Both the position numbers and the translations under genes were made by a program. Below, in pieces: positions 10,098-20,774 of a stretch of DNA of 64,000 nt; position 1 is the stretch's first letter; each line of letters opens with the position of its first letter. The notes beneath the pieces were generated by a model. That model was not told where the DNA came from and searched no databases. It was given only the letters and a program-made list of their open reading frames with translations. The stretch comes from an uncultured Pelagibacteraceae bacterium (GTDB lineage Bacteria > Pseudomonadota > Alphaproteobacteria > Pelagibacterales > Pelagibacteraceae). The stretch spans positions 140,533 through 204,532 of the forward strand of contig CACHOG010000002.1 of assembly GCA_902581445.1 (NCBI GenBank). Reading direction: 5' to 3'.

Positions 10098-10973
10098 TTA
10101 AAGTGACAATTTATTAAGTAAGGTTTTTCCAATATCTGCGGGCGACTCTGTAATTGTAATACCTGCTTTTTGCAAAATTTTTATCTTTTCTTTGGCCCCA
10201 CCTTTTCCGCCAGAAATAATGGCTCCGGCATGTCCCATTCTTTTACCTTTGGGTGCTGTGAGACCAGCAATAAAACCAACCATTGGTTTTTTTATTTCAT
10301 GTTTAGAGATAAATTCAGCTGCCTCTTCCTCAGCACTTCCACCAATTTCACCAATCATAACAATTGATTTTGTACTTTCGTCTTTCAAAAATAAATCCAG
10401 ACAATCTATAAAATTTGTCCCATTAATTGGATCTCCTCCAATTCCGATGCATGTTGATTGACCTAGTCCATTAGCTGTTGTTTGTGCAACAGCCTCATAG
10501 GTTAATGTTCCAGATCTTGAGACTATTCCAACTGATCCTTTTTTATGAATATTTCCAGGCATGATTCCAATTTTACATTCATCAGGTGTAATAATACCAG
10601 GACAGTTAGGCCCAATTAATCTTGAATTGGATTTAGATAAAGATTTTTTTACCTTCAACATATCAATAATTGGAATTCCCTCAGTAACACAAACTATAAT
10701 TTCAATTGATGCCTCTATTGCTTCAATAATCGCATTTGCTGCAAACTTTGCTGGAACATAAATCATAGTGGCATTTGCACCAGTCTTTTCTTTAGCTTCC
10801 TTTACCGTATCAAATACTGGTTTACCAAGATGTGTTTGGCCTCCCTTTCTAGGTGTCACTCCTCCAACTAAATTAGTGCCATACAAAATTGACTGTTCAG
10901 AATGAAATGTTCCATGAGAACCAGTGAAACCTTGACAAATAAGTTTTGTATTTTTATTCACTAATATCGACAT
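10098..10973 (-). CDS. sucD: Succinyl-CoA synthetase (ADP-forming) alpha subunit
   Basis: The alpha subunit binds CoA and carries the phosphohistidine of the substrate-level phosphorylation step succinyl-CoA to succinate. The CoA-binding Rossmann start ([13 protein letters not shown]), the conserved [10 protein letters not shown] and [16 protein letters not shown] motifs and the phosphorylated histidine H248 in MGHAGAI are visible. The 291 residues match the family. The sucC stop lies one base upstream. A divergent paralogue sits at 59035, and this copy beside sucC and sucA is the TCA-cycle one. Confidence 0.97.
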   Translation of the reverse strand: MSILVNKNTKLICQGFTGSHGTFHSEQSILYGTNLVGGVTPRKGGQTHLGKPVFDTVKEAKEKTGANATMIYVPAKFAANAIIEAIEASIEIIVCVTEGIPIIDMLKVKKSLSKSNSRLIGPNCPGIITPDECKIGIMPGNIHKKGSVGIVSRSGTLTYEAVAQTTANGLGQSTCIGIGGDPINGTNFIDCLDLFLKDESTKSIVMIGEIGGSAEEEAAEFISKHEIKKPMVGFIAGLTAPKGKRMGHAGAIISGGKGGAKEKIKILQKAGITITESPADIGKTLLNKLSL

Positions 10974-10974
10974 A

Positions 10975-12135
10975 TTATTTAGTAATCTCTACAACTTTTT
11001 TTGCAGCCTCAGATAAATCCGAGGCAGAAATAATTTTTAATTTGGAATCGTCTAATATTTTTTTTCCTTTTTCATAATTAGTCCCTGCTAATCTGACAAC
11101 TAATGGGATATCTATTTTCATCTCTTTTGCAGTTTCAACTACTCCTAAAGCTAATATATCGCATCTCATGATGCCTCCAAAGATATTAATTAAAATACCT
11201 TTTACATTTTTATCACTGAGTATCATTTTAAAAGCAGCTGCAACTTTATCTTTTGATGCTCCGCCGCCAACATCTAGAAAGTTTGCTGGGCTGCCACCAA
11301 ATAATTTTATTATATCCATTGTTGCCATAGCTAGTCCTGCACCATTTACCATACATCCAATATTTCCATCGAGTTTAATATAAGAAAGTTCTTGTTTATT
11401 TGCTTCAATTTCAGTTGGATCTTCTTCATTTAAATCACGTAGTTCATAAATGTCTGGGTGTCTAAAAATAGCGTTATCGTCAAAATTAATTTTTGCATCT
11501 AAACAAAGAATATTGTTTTCTTTTGTTAAAACTAAAGGGTTTATCTCAATTAAACTTGCATCTTTTTCTATAAATAATCTATACATAGATTTAATAAGTT
11601 CAATTGCTTGGTCTTTAGCATCATATTCTAATTTAAAGACATCTATTACTTTCTCACAATCTAAATCAGAAATTTCTTTTTCAACATCAATTCTTGTTGT
11701 AATTATTTTTTCAGGATTTTTGTTTGCTACTTCCTCAATATCCATTCCTCCTTCTAAACAAGAAATAAACGCAATCTTTGATTTTGCTCTATCTACTAAA
11801 CACGATAAGTAAAATTCTTTATCTATTCTAGATGACTCCTCTACATATAATTTTTTAACTTTTTTACCTTTTGGTCCTGATTGATTAGTGACTAAAGTTT
11901 TACCTAACATTTGATCAGCAGCTTGTTTTAATTCCTCTAAGGAGTTAGTAATTTTAATGCCTCCAGCTTTTCCTCTTCCTCCAGAGTGAATTTGGGCTTT
12001 TAACACGTATTTTTCAGTCTTAAGTAATTTTGATTTATTTAATAGATCTTCAGAAGTTTCGCCGTGAACTCCATTTGGAACTGGAGCGCCAAACTTTTTT
12101 AATAATTCTTTTGCTTGATATTCATGAATGTTCAT
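10975..12135 (-). CDS. sucC: Succinyl-CoA synthetase beta subunit
   Basis: This is the nucleotide-binding (ATP-grasp) subunit of succinyl-CoA synthetase. The family start [18 protein letters not shown], the [14 protein letters not shown] grasp loop and the [13 protein letters not shown] and [10 protein letters not shown] motifs are visible. I chose the ATG at 12133-12135, since it gives the conserved N-terminus and overlaps the mdh stop by one base (TGATG). A TTG one codon further upstream is possible but has no added support. Length 386-387 is normal. Confidence 0.97.
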   Translation of the reverse strand: MNIHEYQAKELLKKFGAPVPNGVHGETSEDLLNKSKLLKTEKYVLKAQIHSGGRGKAGGIKITNSLEELKQAADQMLGKTLVTNQSGPKGKKVKKLYVEESSRIDKEFYLSCLVDRAKSKIAFISCLEGGMDIEEVANKNPEKIITTRIDVEKEISDLDCEKVIDVFKLEYDAKDQAIELIKSMYRLFIEKDASLIEINPLVLTKENNILCLDAKINFDDNAIFRHPDIYELRDLNEEDPTEIEANKQELSYIKLDGNIGCMVNGAGLAMATMDIIKLFGGSPANFLDVGGGASKDKVAAAFKMILSDKNVKGILINIFGGIMRCDILALGVVETAKEMKIDIPLVVRLAGTNYEKGKKILDDSKLKIISASDLSEAAKKVVEITK

Positions 12136-13100
12136 CAATTATTCAATTCAGGATCAATTTTTATGGCTGCTTCCCAAAGTTTTTCAACCGCATTAACTGA
12201 ATTTAAAAATTCTTTTTTTTCTTTTTCATCGAGCTGGATTTCCTCGATTTTTTCGACACCTTTATTACCAATCAAAACTGGAACACCAGCATAAACATTT
12301 TTAATACCATACTCTCCGTTTAAATATGCTGCACATGGTAAAACTTTTTTTTCATCATTAAGAAAAGATATAGCCATTTCTACACCCGAGGCTGCGGGAG
12401 CATAATAAGCTGATCCTTTTTCCAAATATTTTACTATTTCTGCACCTCCATCCCTTGTTCTCTGATTTATACTTTCAACTTTATCTGCTGAAATTTTTCC
12501 CTCGTTAATTAAATCATTTAACATTTTACCATTTACTCTTGTAAATCTAGGAAGTGGAACCATTGTGTCTCCATGACCGCCCATGACCATTGCATCGATT
12601 TGTTTTACAGGCACACCTAATTCCAAAGATAAAAAAAGTTTAAATCTCGAACTATCTAGAATACCTGCCATTCCAACAACTTTATTTGTTGGCAATTTTG
12701 AGTATTTCTGAAATGCCATGACCATAACATCTAACGGATTAGTAATACAAATTACAAATGCCTCTGAGCAGTTATTTTTTACACCAATAGCAACTTGTTT
12801 CATGATTTTTAAATTAATACCTAATAGATCATCTCTACTCATTCCAGGCTTTCTAGGTACACCTGCAGTAATTATTATAACATCAGAATCTTTTATATCC
12901 TCATACTTGTCAGTACCTTTAAACTTTACATCAAAACCATCAACTGAGGATGATTGTGCAATATCTAATGCTTTACCTTTTGCGACACCCGGGGCAACAT
13001 CAAACAATACAACTTCAGAAACAAGTTCTTTAAGCCCAATTAAATGCGCTAGCGTGCCTCCTATTTGACCAGCTCCTATAAGTGAAATTTTTTTTTTCAT
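12135..13100 (-). CDS. mdh: Malate dehydrogenase (NAD-dependent)
   Basis: This enzyme oxidises malate to oxaloacetate in the TCA cycle. It is the LDH-like type common in alphaproteobacteria. The Rossmann motif GAGQIGG lies near the N-terminus, substrate-binding arginines are R83 and R89 in [11 protein letters not shown], the ITNPLDVM block follows, and the catalytic His is H176 in GGHGDTMVP. Length 321 is typical. It is one base from the mmsA start region upstream and overlaps sucC downstream, so it belongs to the mmsA-mdh-sucCD-sucAB-lpd transcription unit. Confidence 0.97.
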   Translation of the reverse strand: MKKKISLIGAGQIGGTLAHLIGLKELVSEVVLFDVAPGVAKGKALDIAQSSSVDGFDVKFKGTDKYEDIKDSDVIIITAGVPRKPGMSRDDLLGINLKIMKQVAIGVKNNCSEAFVICITNPLDVMVMAFQKYSKLPTNKVVGMAGILDSSRFKLFLSLELGVPVKQIDAMVMGGHGDTMVPLPRFTRVNGKMLNDLINEGKISADKVESINQRTRDGGAEIVKYLEKGSAYYAPAASGVEMAISFLNDEKKVLPCAAYLNGEYGIKNVYAGVPVLIGNKGVEKIEEIQLDEKEKKEFLNSVNAVEKLWEAAIKIDPELNN

Positions 13101-13101
13101 A

Positions 13102-14595
13102 TTATTTCATTGTAGGCATAACAAACTCTGGGTTTGATCTTATACCTGATGGCCATCTCGATGTTACAGTTTTAAGTTTTGTATAAAACCTGACACCCTC
13201 TGGTCCATGCATATGTTGATCACCAAAAAGAGATCTTTTCCAACCTCCAAAACTATGAAACGCCATTGGTACAGGTATTGGAATATTTATTCCAACCATT
13301 CCAACTTTTATTTTACTGGAAAAACTTCTAGCTGCATCACCATCTCTTGTGAAAATACTCACTCCATTTCCAAATTCGTGATCATTTACTAATTGTGTAG
13401 CTTCAGAAAAATCATTTGCACGCACTACTGATAGTACTGGTCCAAATATTTCCTCATTATAAATTCTCATATCTTTTTTAACATCATCAAACAAACATCC
13501 TCCAATAAAGAAACCTTTTTCATATCCTTGTAATTTTAAGTTTCTTCCATCTACAACAAGTTTTGCTCCCTCTTTAACACCTAAATCAACATATCCTTTC
13601 ACTTTATCTAAGTGTTCTTTAGTTACCAATGGACCCATCTCAGAGTTTTTATCCATGCCGGGTCCAACTTTTAGGGCTTCTACTTTTTTTGATAATTTCT
13701 CAACTAATTTATCGCCAATGCCACCAACTGCAACTGCAACGGATTGAGCCATACACCTTTCTCCTGCAGATCCATAAGCTGCTCCCATCAAACCATTTAC
13801 TGCTTGATCTAAGTCGCAGTCAGGCATTACAACGCAATGATTTTTCGCTCCACCAAGTGCCTGAACTCTTTTTTCATTTTTAGCAGCATTTTCATAAATA
13901 TATTTTGCAATCGGGGTAGATCCCACAAAACTTACAGCCTGAATATCTTCATTAACCAAAATTGCATCCACAACTTCTTTATCTCCATTAACAACATTAA
14001 ATACACCATCTGGTAAACCAGCTTCTTTAAATAGTTCCGCTAGTTTTATTGAACATGAAGGATCTTTTTCAGATGGTTTGAGTATAAATGTATTTCCGCA
14101 TGCAATTGCCATTGGAAACATCCACATGGGAACCATGGCCGGAAAATTAAATGGGGTAATACCAGCACAAACTCCCAATGGTTGTCTTATAGACCAACTA
14201 TCAACCTCTGAGCCAACATTCTCAGTAAACTCTCCTTTTAAAATTTGAGGAATTCCACATGCAAACTCTACAACTTCTAAACCCCTTGTCAAAGAACCCT
14301 TTGCATCTTCATAAACTTTTCCATGTTCTGCAACAATCATTTTTGTTATCTCATCAGAGTTTTTCTCAATTAATTCTTTAAACTTAAACATTACTCTCGC
14401 TCTTTGAAGTGGTGGCTTAAGTGACCAGCTTTCAAAAGCTTTTTTTGCGATTAAAACTGTATTATCTAAATCTTTTTTAGATCCTAGTGTCACTTCAGAA
14501 GTTTGTTCTCCAGTTGCAGGATTGAAAACTTTACCTCTTCTACTGGAGTCTCCTTTGGATAAATTACCATTTACAAAGTGCTGAATTAAATTCAT
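13102..14595 (-). CDS. mmsA: Methylmalonate-semialdehyde dehydrogenase (CoA-acylating)
   Basis: This ALDH-superfamily enzyme turns methylmalonate semialdehyde into propionyl-CoA, or malonate semialdehyde into acetyl-CoA, using CoA and NAD. The 497 residues carry the [15 protein letters not shown] block, NAD-binding FVGSTPIA, catalytic Cys C281 in [10 protein letters not shown], and the C-terminal [14 protein letters not shown] segment, all typical of MmsA. It sits between sdhB and mdh, an unusual place for a valine/beta-alanine catabolic gene. Malonate semialdehyde is also a product of 3-hydroxypropionate oxidation, so a link to DMSP-derived carbon is plausible but inferred. Confidence 0.93.
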   Translation of the reverse strand: MNLIQHFVNGNLSKGDSSRRGKVFNPATGEQTSEVTLGSKKDLDNTVLIAKKAFESWSLKPPLQRARVMFKFKELIEKNSDEITKMIVAEHGKVYEDAKGSLTRGLEVVEFACGIPQILKGEFTENVGSEVDSWSIRQPLGVCAGITPFNFPAMVPMWMFPMAIACGNTFILKPSEKDPSCSIKLAELFKEAGLPDGVFNVVNGDKEVVDAILVNEDIQAVSFVGSTPIAKYIYENAAKNEKRVQALGGAKNHCVVMPDCDLDQAVNGLMGAAYGSAGERCMAQSVAVAVGGIGDKLVEKLSKKVEALKVGPGMDKNSEMGPLVTKEHLDKVKGYVDLGVKEGAKLVVDGRNLKLQGYEKGFFIGGCLFDDVKKDMRIYNEEIFGPVLSVVRANDFSEATQLVNDHEFGNGVSIFTRDGDAARSFSSKIKVGMVGINIPIPVPMAFHSFGGWKRSLFGDQHMHGPEGVRFYTKLKTVTSRWPSGIRSNPEFVMPTMK

Positions 14596-14618
14596 TGAAA
14601 AATTATTTAAATAACTAA

Positions 14619-15392
14619 TTAGCTTGTTGCAAGCATTTTCTTAATAGATGCAATCGCTTTTGCTGGATTTAAACCCTTTGGACATGCATTTGTGCAATTC
14701 ATGATAGTATGACATCTATATAATTTTAGCTCATCTGCAACTTTTTTAAGTCTCGCTTTTCTATCTTCATCCCTACTATCTATGATCCATCTATAAGCTT
14801 GAAGTAAGACCGCTGGTCCTAAATATTTTTCTCCATTCCACCAATAACTTGGGCAAGACGTTGAACAGCAAGCACACATTATGCATTCATACAAACCATC
14901 TAATTTTGCTCTATCTTTTTTGGATTGTAGATTTTCTTTTTCATCATTTTTTTTTGAGGTTTTAAGCCAAGGTTCTACTGACTCGTATTGTTTGTATAAT
15001 GTGCTTAAATCTCCAATTAGATCTTTTAACACTTTTAAATGAGGCAAGGGATAAATATTTATATCACCTTTGATTTCAGAGTGTGGTTTAGTACAAGCAA
15101 GCCCATTTTTTCCATCCATATTCATTGCGCAAGAGCCACAAACGCCATGAGCGCAAGATCTTCTATAAGCGATAGATGGGTCGATTTCGTTTTTAATTTT
15201 ATTTAAGATGTCTAAAACTTTAGAAGGACAATTATCCATATCAACTTCATAAGTGTCTATTCTCGGTTTCTCTCCAGCGGAAGGATCCCATCTGTAAATG
15301 TTTACTTTCCTTAAATTTTTCGATCCTGTTTTATCTTTATAATAATTTCCTTTTTCAATTTTTGAATTCTCAGGTAACCTTATTTGAACCAT
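14619..15392 (-). CDS. sdhB: Succinate dehydrogenase iron-sulfur subunit
   Basis: It carries electrons from the FAD of SdhA to ubiquinone through three iron-sulfur clusters. The [2Fe-2S] cysteines are in [16 protein letters not shown], and the two C-terminal cluster motifs are [16 protein letters not shown] and [14 protein letters not shown]. The tryptophan after the second motif matches the quinone-site tryptophan of E. coli SdhB. Length 257 is normal. The start overlaps the sdhA stop by one base (TAATG). Confidence 0.97.
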   Translation of the reverse strand: MVQIRLPENSKIEKGNYYKDKTGSKNLRKVNIYRWDPSAGEKPRIDTYEVDMDNCPSKVLDILNKIKNEIDPSIAYRRSCAHGVCGSCAMNMDGKNGLACTKPHSEIKGDINIYPLPHLKVLKDLIGDLSTLYKQYESVEPWLKTSKKNDEKENLQSKKDRAKLDGLYECIMCACCSTSCPSYWWNGEKYLGPAVLLQAYRWIIDSRDEDRKARLKKVADELKLYRCHTIMNCTNACPKGLNPAKAIASIKKMLATS

Positions 15393-17167
15393 TAATATAC
15401 TCTTTCTTGTGGTGGAAAGTACTGAACATCACTTGTAAGTGTTGAAATATTTACTGGTCTATAATCAATTTTAGTTTTTGTACCATCACACCAAGACAAG
15501 GTATGTTTCATAAAAGATTTGTCATCTCTTTTTGGAAAATCTTCTCTTGCATGAGCCCCTCTGCTCTCTTTTCTACTATATGCAGAGTCCATAGTTGTGA
15601 TTGCCTGTCTAATCAAATTATCAAATTCAAGGGTTTCAACCAAATCTGTATTAAAAATCAATGAATTATCTTTTACAGAAATATTTTCCAAACCTTCAAA
15701 AGGTTTTCTAATTTCATTTACACCTTCTGTTAAAGTTTTTTCAGTCCTAAATACTGCACATTTTGATTGCATAGTTTTTTGCATAGCTAATCTTAATTCT
15801 GCAGTAGGATTAGATCCTTTAGAGTTTCTTAATTTATCAAATCTATCTAAGCATTTATCTGTTTCACTTTGAGGAATATCTTCATGTTTCATACCAGGTT
15901 TTACAAGTTCAGCGGCTCTTTTTGCTGCTGCTCTGCCAAATACAACTAAATCGATTAAAGAATTTGATCCTAATCTATTTGCACCATGAACAGAAACACA
16001 AGCTGCCTCACCGATTGCCATAAGTCCAGGAACGGTTTTTTCTGATCCATTCATTGTTATTACCTCTGCTTTATAATTAGTGGGTATTCCACCCATATTA
16101 TAATGAACTGTTGGCACTACTGGAATTGGTTCCTTGGTTACATCAACGTTTGCAAAAAGTCTTGAGGCCTCCGAGATACCTGGCAATCTGTCCTCAATTA
16201 CTTTTTGGTCTAAATGATTTAAATGTAAATGAACATGATCTTTATCCTTGCCGACACCACGCCCTTCATTAATTTCGACCGCGATTGATCTACTTACAAC
16301 ATCTCTCGAAGCAAGATCTTTTGCTTTAGGCGCGTATTTTTCCATAAATCTTTCACCCTTAGAGTTTACTAAATATCCTCCCTCACCTCTAACACCTTCA
16401 GAAATTAAAGTTCCATGACCATAAATACCTGTGGGATGAAATTGTACAAATTCCATATCTTGAAGTGGCAATCCAGCTCTTAAAACCATTGCATTTCCAT
16501 CGCCAGTGCAAGTGTGAGCTGAAGTTGCTGAATAGTAAACTTTGCCATATCCACCAGTTGCAATAATTGTAATATGCGATCTGAACCTATGAATAGTTCC
16601 ATCATTTAAGTTCCATGCTATCAGTCCTTTGCACTCACCATTTTTCATCAATAGATCCAATGCAAAATATTCAATAAAAAATTCAGTTTTGTGTTTCAAA
16701 GCTTGACCATAAAGTGTGTGTAAAATTGCATGACCTGTTCTATCAGCTGCTGCGCAAGTTCTCTGCACAGTTCCATTTCCATAATTTTTTGTCATACCAC
16801 CAAATGGTCTTTGATAAATTTTACCATCTTCTGTTCTGCTAAATGGCACTCCATATTTTTCAAGCTCTAAAACTGCTCTTGGTGCTTCTTTACAAAGATA
16901 TTCTATACAATCTTGATCTCCCAACCAATCAGATCCTTTAACAGTATCATACATATGCCATCTCCAATCGTCTTCGCCCATATTTCCTAATGCTGCCGAA
17001 ATACCTCCTTGCGCTGCAGATGTATGACTACGTGTTGGAAATACTTTTGAGATACAAGCTGTCTTTAATCCAGCTTCACTTAATCCAACTGCAGCTCTAA
17101 GTCCGGATCCTCCCGCACCCAAAACTACAACATCGTATTCATGATCTATTATTTTGTAACTGCTCAT
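15392..17167 (-). CDS. sdhA: Succinate dehydrogenase flavoprotein subunit
   Basis: This is the catalytic subunit oxidising succinate to fumarate with covalently bound FAD. The dinucleotide-binding [10 protein letters not shown], the flavinylated histidine H48 in [10 protein letters not shown], and the [19 protein letters not shown] block are clear, and the 591-residue length is typical. The gene overlaps sdhD by four bases (ATGA) and sdhB by one base, giving a tight sdhCDAB order. It is the most conserved subunit of this locus and looks fully functional. Confidence 0.98.
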   Translation of the reverse strand: MSSYKIIDHEYDVVVLGAGGSGLRAAVGLSEAGLKTACISKVFPTRSHTSAAQGGISAALGNMGEDDWRWHMYDTVKGSDWLGDQDCIEYLCKEAPRAVLELEKYGVPFSRTEDGKIYQRPFGGMTKNYGNGTVQRTCAAADRTGHAILHTLYGQALKHKTEFFIEYFALDLLMKNGECKGLIAWNLNDGTIHRFRSHITIIATGGYGKVYYSATSAHTCTGDGNAMVLRAGLPLQDMEFVQFHPTGIYGHGTLISEGVRGEGGYLVNSKGERFMEKYAPKAKDLASRDVVSRSIAVEINEGRGVGKDKDHVHLHLNHLDQKVIEDRLPGISEASRLFANVDVTKEPIPVVPTVHYNMGGIPTNYKAEVITMNGSEKTVPGLMAIGEAACVSVHGANRLGSNSLIDLVVFGRAAAKRAAELVKPGMKHEDIPQSETDKCLDRFDKLRNSKGSNPTAELRLAMQKTMQSKCAVFRTEKTLTEGVNEIRKPFEGLENISVKDNSLIFNTDLVETLEFDNLIRQAITTMDSAYSRKESRGAHAREDFPKRDDKSFMKHTLSWCDGTKTKIDYRPVNISTLTSDVQYFPPQERVY

Positions 17168-17493
17168 AAACTTAGTTTGTATAATATAAATATTGTAAAA
17201 ATTGGCATTATAATAGCAAATAAATAGAGTATTTTGTTTGCGACATTTTTTAATTTTTCATTCACTATATAATCCTCAAATACCTCACTTATGCTTAATG
17301 CTGAGTAAAAATAAGTAATTATTACGAATAAAGAGAATAAAAACTTATTTGGCTGCTTTACAAAAAAAGAGTTAATATCCTCAAAACCCATATTGTATAT
17401 AGAAGCCAGTTGAAATACGAACCAGATCATCAGAGGTAACATAATGACAGCGCTCAGTTTAAGAAAAATCCACTTTTTTGTTGCAGTAATCAT
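17164..17493 (-). CDS. sdhD: Succinate dehydrogenase membrane anchor SdhD, lacking histidine
   Basis: This 109-residue protein with three predicted membrane helices lies exactly where SdhD is expected and overlaps both neighbours by four bases. Aligned on the conserved Asp-Tyr pair (D74, Y75), equivalent to E. coli D82 and Y83, its Y63 falls on E. coli H71, one of the two heme b ligands. The protein contains no histidine at all. The quinone-site tyrosine (Y75) is kept. Assignment rests on position, size and topology plus this short match, since overall similarity of SdhD proteins is low. Confidence 0.85.
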   Translation of the reverse strand: MITATKKWIFLKLSAVIMLPLMIWFVFQLASIYNMGFEDINSFFVKQPNKFLFSLFVIITYFYSALSISEVFEDYIVNEKLKNVANKILYLFAIIMPIFTIFILYKLSL

Positions 17494-17876
17494 ATTAAAA
17501 AGTTTTTTCCTAATATGTAGATTAAAAGAGTTAATATAAATGAACCAACTATCACTAATGACCCTGTAATATTTGCTGTTTTTAATTCAAATCCAATACC
17601 GTAGTCCCAAAACAAATGTCTTATTTCACTTAGTATTTGAAAAGAAAAAGACCAAACAATTGCTAAAATTAAAAATTTCCCAAAAAAAGAATTTAGAAAA
17701 ATAAAAACAAGTTCATAATTGTCTTTTCCTAAAACCAGACAGGAAACCCAGAAGCATATCAAAGTTAAGGATGCGAAATTTATTATTCCTGTAATTCGGT
17801 GCGAAATTGAAACTAAAGAAGATATATGCCAGTTATATATTTGAATATGTGGTGACAATGGATTATCATTTTTCAT
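17490..17876 (-). CDS. sdhC: Succinate dehydrogenase cytochrome b subunit SdhC, heme ligand replaced
   Basis: This is the 128-residue membrane anchor that forms the quinone site with SdhB and SdhD. The family motif SLVSISHRITG is present, so the quinone-site Ser and Arg equivalents (S23, R27) are kept. The segment NSFFGKFLILAIVW...QILSEIRHLFWDYG aligns without gaps to the E. coli helix carrying heme ligand H84. Here that position is Q80, while the next histidine (H87, E. coli H91) is kept. It overlaps asd upstream and sdhD downstream by four bases each. Confidence 0.93.
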   Translation of the reverse strand: MKNDNPLSPHIQIYNWHISSLVSISHRITGIINFASLTLICFWVSCLVLGKDNYELVFIFLNSFFGKFLILAIVWSFSFQILSEIRHLFWDYGIGFELKTANITGSLVIVGSFILTLLIYILGKNFLI

Positions 17877-18871
17877 TTTCCCATCCTAAAGTATGTTTCT
17901 GCAATTTCTACAGCGTTAAGAGCCGCACCTCTTAATAAATTATCTGAAACAATCCATAAATTCAAAGAATTATTTTTTGAATTATCTTCTCTAATTCTTG
18001 AGATAAAAGTCTCGTTTTTGCCCTCTGCATCTATCGGTGTGATATAACCTGCATTTTCTCTTTTATCAAAAACTTTACAACCTGGTGAGTTATTCAAAGT
18101 TTCACTTATCTTTTTTACGGTAAAAGGTTTTTCAAATTCAATATTAACAGACTCGGCGTGAGAAACTTTTACTGGAATCCTCACACATGTTGCTGTGAGT
18201 TCAATTTTATCATCCAAAATCTTTTTTGTTTCACGTGTCATTTTTAATTCTTCTTTTGTATATCCATCTTCTGCAAAAACATCTATGTGAGGTATTGCGT
18301 TAAAAGCTATTTGTTTAGTAAAATTTTCTGAAGAAACTTTTTTATTATTTATTATAGCCATTGATTGTTCAACCATTTCATCCATAGGGGCTTTCCCTGC
18401 GCCGGAAGTCGATTGATATGTAGATACAACAACTCTTTTTATTTTAAATAAATCATGAAGCGGCTTCAGAACTATAACCAGCTGAGCGGTAGAACAATTG
18501 GGATTAGCAATTATATTTTTAGGTATATTCTTCATGTCATTAGGATTAACTTGTGGAACTATTAGTGGAACCTCTGGGTCCATCCTAAAAAAACTTGAAT
18601 TATCAACTACTATAGAATTTTTAGCAGCTTTTGGGGCAAACTTTTCTGAAATTTTTCCTCCAGCAGAGAAGAAAGTTAAATCAACTTTTGAAAAATCAAA
18701 ATTTTCTAGTAGTTCAATTTTAATATCTTTGCCTTTAAAATTTAAAGATGATCCCAAGCTTTTAGTTGAAGCTAATAAATGTAAATTATCAACCCTAAAA
18801 TTTTTTTTTTCTAAAACCTCAAGGATCTTTCTTCCTACATTTCCGGTAGCTCCGACGATTGCAATATTCAT
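17873..18871 (-). CDS. asd: Aspartate-semialdehyde dehydrogenase
   Basis: It reduces aspartyl phosphate to aspartate semialdehyde, the branch point to lysine/diaminopimelate, threonine and methionine. The Rossmann motif GATGNVGRK is at 7-15, the catalytic cysteine is C126 in NPNCSTAQ, and STYQSTSGAGK and a substrate-binding RIPVKVSHAE segment follow. At 332 residues the length is normal. The stop overlaps the sdhC start by four bases (ATGA), so this biosynthetic gene is apparently co-translated with the sdh operon. A 21-base gap separates it from dmdA. Confidence 0.95.
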   Translation of the reverse strand: MNIAIVGATGNVGRKILEVLEKKNFRVDNLHLLASTKSLGSSLNFKGKDIKIELLENFDFSKVDLTFFSAGGKISEKFAPKAAKNSIVVDNSSFFRMDPEVPLIVPQVNPNDMKNIPKNIIANPNCSTAQLVIVLKPLHDLFKIKRVVVSTYQSTSGAGKAPMDEMVEQSMAIINNKKVSSENFTKQIAFNAIPHIDVFAEDGYTKEELKMTRETKKILDDKIELTATCVRIPVKVSHAESVNIEFEKPFTVKKISETLNNSPGCKVFDKRENAGYITPIDAEGKNETFISRIREDNSKNNSLNLWIVSDNLLRGAALNAVEIAETYFRMGK

Positions 18872-18892
18872 AGTATATTTTTTGAATTTATA

Positions 18893-20002
18893 CTAAATGA
18901 AAGGTAAATCGCAAACTTTTCCGCTTACATTTTTGCCGTTTATATTAACCTTAAATTCTTGAGATGGTTTAAAGTAGGGTTTTTTGATCATAGCTATACC
19001 AATTGCTTGTTTAAACATTGGATTATATGATCCTGACCTAAGTTCACCAATTAGTTCATTTTTACTATCATACAAATTCATTGATCCAGTAACGGAAATA
19101 TTGTCAATATCAAGTTTTACTCCCATTAGTTTTTTCTTAACACCCTCAGATCTTATTCTCTTAAGTGCTTCTTTTCCTAAAAATTCAATATCGTTATCAA
19201 GATTAATATAATTATCAAACCCACATTCATATGGGTTATCGCCTAAATCCATATCATTTCCGTAAGATAACAACGAACTTTCTATCCTTTCAATTAAGTT
19301 TGGGCATCCTGGTTTCACATTAAATTCATCACCAACCTCAAATAATTTATCATATAAAGCTAATCCAGCTTCAGTATGCTCCATATAGACTTCGTAGCCA
19401 CCTTGTTTAGACCATCCTGATCTAGCAATAAGATGTTTTGCCCCACCAAATTCAAAGTAATCAAAACCGAAAAACTTTAATTTAGTGATTTTAGGACCTA
19501 AAACTTTTTCCATTAATTTAAATGATTTTGGCCCCTGAACTGAAAATATATCTACATCAGGCTCTGAAATTTTGACATCAAAATTTCTTCCTATTGCAAG
19601 TCCTTTTGCAAATAGCCCAACATCAGAATCTGATAATGATATCCACCAACGTGTATCCGAAAGTTTTAAAACCACAGGATCATTAATTAATCCTGCGTTG
19701 TCATCAATTATTGGACAATAATAACATCTGCCGACTTTTGATTTTGACAAATCTCTACAAGTCATTAGTTGCACAAGTTTAGCTGAGTCTTTCCCCGAAA
19801 TTTCAAGCTGTCTTTGTACTGCAGCGTCCCAAACCTGAACATGTTCTTTAAGATGATGATATAATTCATCGAGTGGTCCAAATGCTGCTGGTAAAAGCAT
19901 ATGATTATAGACTGTGTAATGAGTTACGCCTTGTTTCTCAACTCTTGAGGTGTATTTTGTTCCTCTAAGTCTTCTTGATTTTGCAATATAAAAATTACTC
20001 AT
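18893..20002 (-). CDS. dmdA: Dimethylsulfoniopropionate demethylase (GcvT fold)
   Basis: DmdA transfers a methyl group from DMSP to tetrahydrofolate, giving methylmercaptopropionate and 5-methyl-THF in the cytoplasm. The protein has the aminomethyltransferase (GcvT) fold at 369 residues. It contains motifs I associate with DmdA, such as [14 protein letters not shown] near the N-terminus, [24 protein letters not shown] and [12 protein letters not shown]. The next three genes upstream in the same transcript fit dmdC, dmdB and a hydrolase, which strongly supports DMSP use over glycine cleavage. It starts with ATG one base inside the hydrolase stop. A non-DmdA GcvT-family methyltransferase is the alternative. 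Confidence 0.88.
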   Translation of the reverse strand: MSNFYIAKSRRLRGTKYTSRVEKQGVTHYTVYNHMLLPAAFGPLDELYHHLKEHVQVWDAAVQRQLEISGKDSAKLVQLMTCRDLSKSKVGRCYYCPIIDDNAGLINDPVVLKLSDTRWWISLSDSDVGLFAKGLAIGRNFDVKISEPDVDIFSVQGPKSFKLMEKVLGPKITKLKFFGFDYFEFGGAKHLIARSGWSKQGGYEVYMEHTEAGLALYDKLFEVGDEFNVKPGCPNLIERIESSLLSYGNDMDLGDNPYECGFDNYINLDNDIEFLGKEALKRIRSEGVKKKLMGVKLDIDNISVTGSMNLYDSKNELIGELRSGSYNPMFKQAIGIAMIKKPYFKPSQEFKVNINGKNVSGKVCDLPFI

Positions 20003-20751
20003 TAATTCAATAAAAATTCTTTAACTAGTTTTCTCATCTCAAAAGCTTTCTCATAAATAATCATATGACCACAGTTTTGTATTACTTTTACTTGTGAATT
20101 TTTTATAATTTCAGCCATTTTATTTCCTACTTTGAGGGGCACCATTTTGTCCAAATCTCCGAATATACATAGAGTTGGGCATTCTATTTTATCAAGAGAT
20201 TCTTTTCCGGCTTTATAGTTGTTACAGGCAGTTAAGTCTACAGACAAAATTTCTCGGATTTCACGTGTTGAATTAATAATTTTTTTTACTGGATTTCCTC
20301 CAATGAAGGCTTTTGAGCCTTCATATCCCCATTTCATCATTAAATGAATAGCTTTATCATCTCCCGCCTCTGCTAAATCCAACAAATCCTGATTTACTGG
20401 TAGCATATAAGAACCTGCAACAAGAACTAATTTATTTATTAATTTAGGATGTTTTGATGCAAATTCTATTCCAATTAGGCAGCCTTGAGAATGACCAATA
20501 AAATTTACTTTTTCTAACCCCAATTTATTAATTAAATCTTCAACCCAATCGGATATTTCTTCGATTGATTTTATAGCTGGGCCATCTGAGTTTCCATGGC
20601 CGGGTAAATCTACTGATAAAACATTAAATCCATGAGAAGCATAAAATTGTTCGTGAAGAGACCAAACAATATGTGTCAATCCACTTCCATGCATCAAAAG
20701 TATTGTCGGTTTAGACTTGTCAACATCCATACCTCCTGTAGAGATAAACAC
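20002..20751 (-). CDS. Alpha/beta hydrolase in the DMSP demethylation cluster
   Basis: This is a small alpha/beta-fold hydrolase with Ser-Asp-His residues visible: S88 in GHSQG, D201 in FGDLDKMVP and H229 in [11 protein letters not shown], plus an oxyanion HGSG near residue 21. The substrate is unknown. Lying between dmdB and dmdA it could act on a methylmercaptopropionate/methylthioacryloyl-CoA intermediate or a related ester. Coordinates use the GTG at 20749-20751, but the frame stays open upstream. A CTG at 20776-20778, preceded by AAGGAG five bases away and overlapping the dmdB stop as CTGA, would add nine residues forming the missing first strand (see findings). Confidence 0.85.
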   Translation of the reverse strand: MFISTGGMDVDKSKPTILLMHGSGLTHIVWSLHEQFYASHGFNVLSVDLPGHGNSDGPAIKSIEEISDWVEDLINKLGLEKVNFIGHSQGCLIGIEFASKHPKLINKLVLVAGSYMLPVNQDLLDLAEAGDDKAIHLMMKWGYEGSKAFIGGNPVKKIINSTREIREILSVDLTACNNYKAGKESLDKIECPTLCIFGDLDKMVPLKVGNKMAEIIKNSQVKVIQNCGHMIIYEKAFEMRKLVKEFLLN

Positions 20752-20774
20752 ATTTTTATTGTCTACCTCTAAAT

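Noticed and set aside
12136..12138. TTG one codon before sucC as start
   Set aside because: The ATG gives the conserved N-terminus and a TGATG overlap with mdh.
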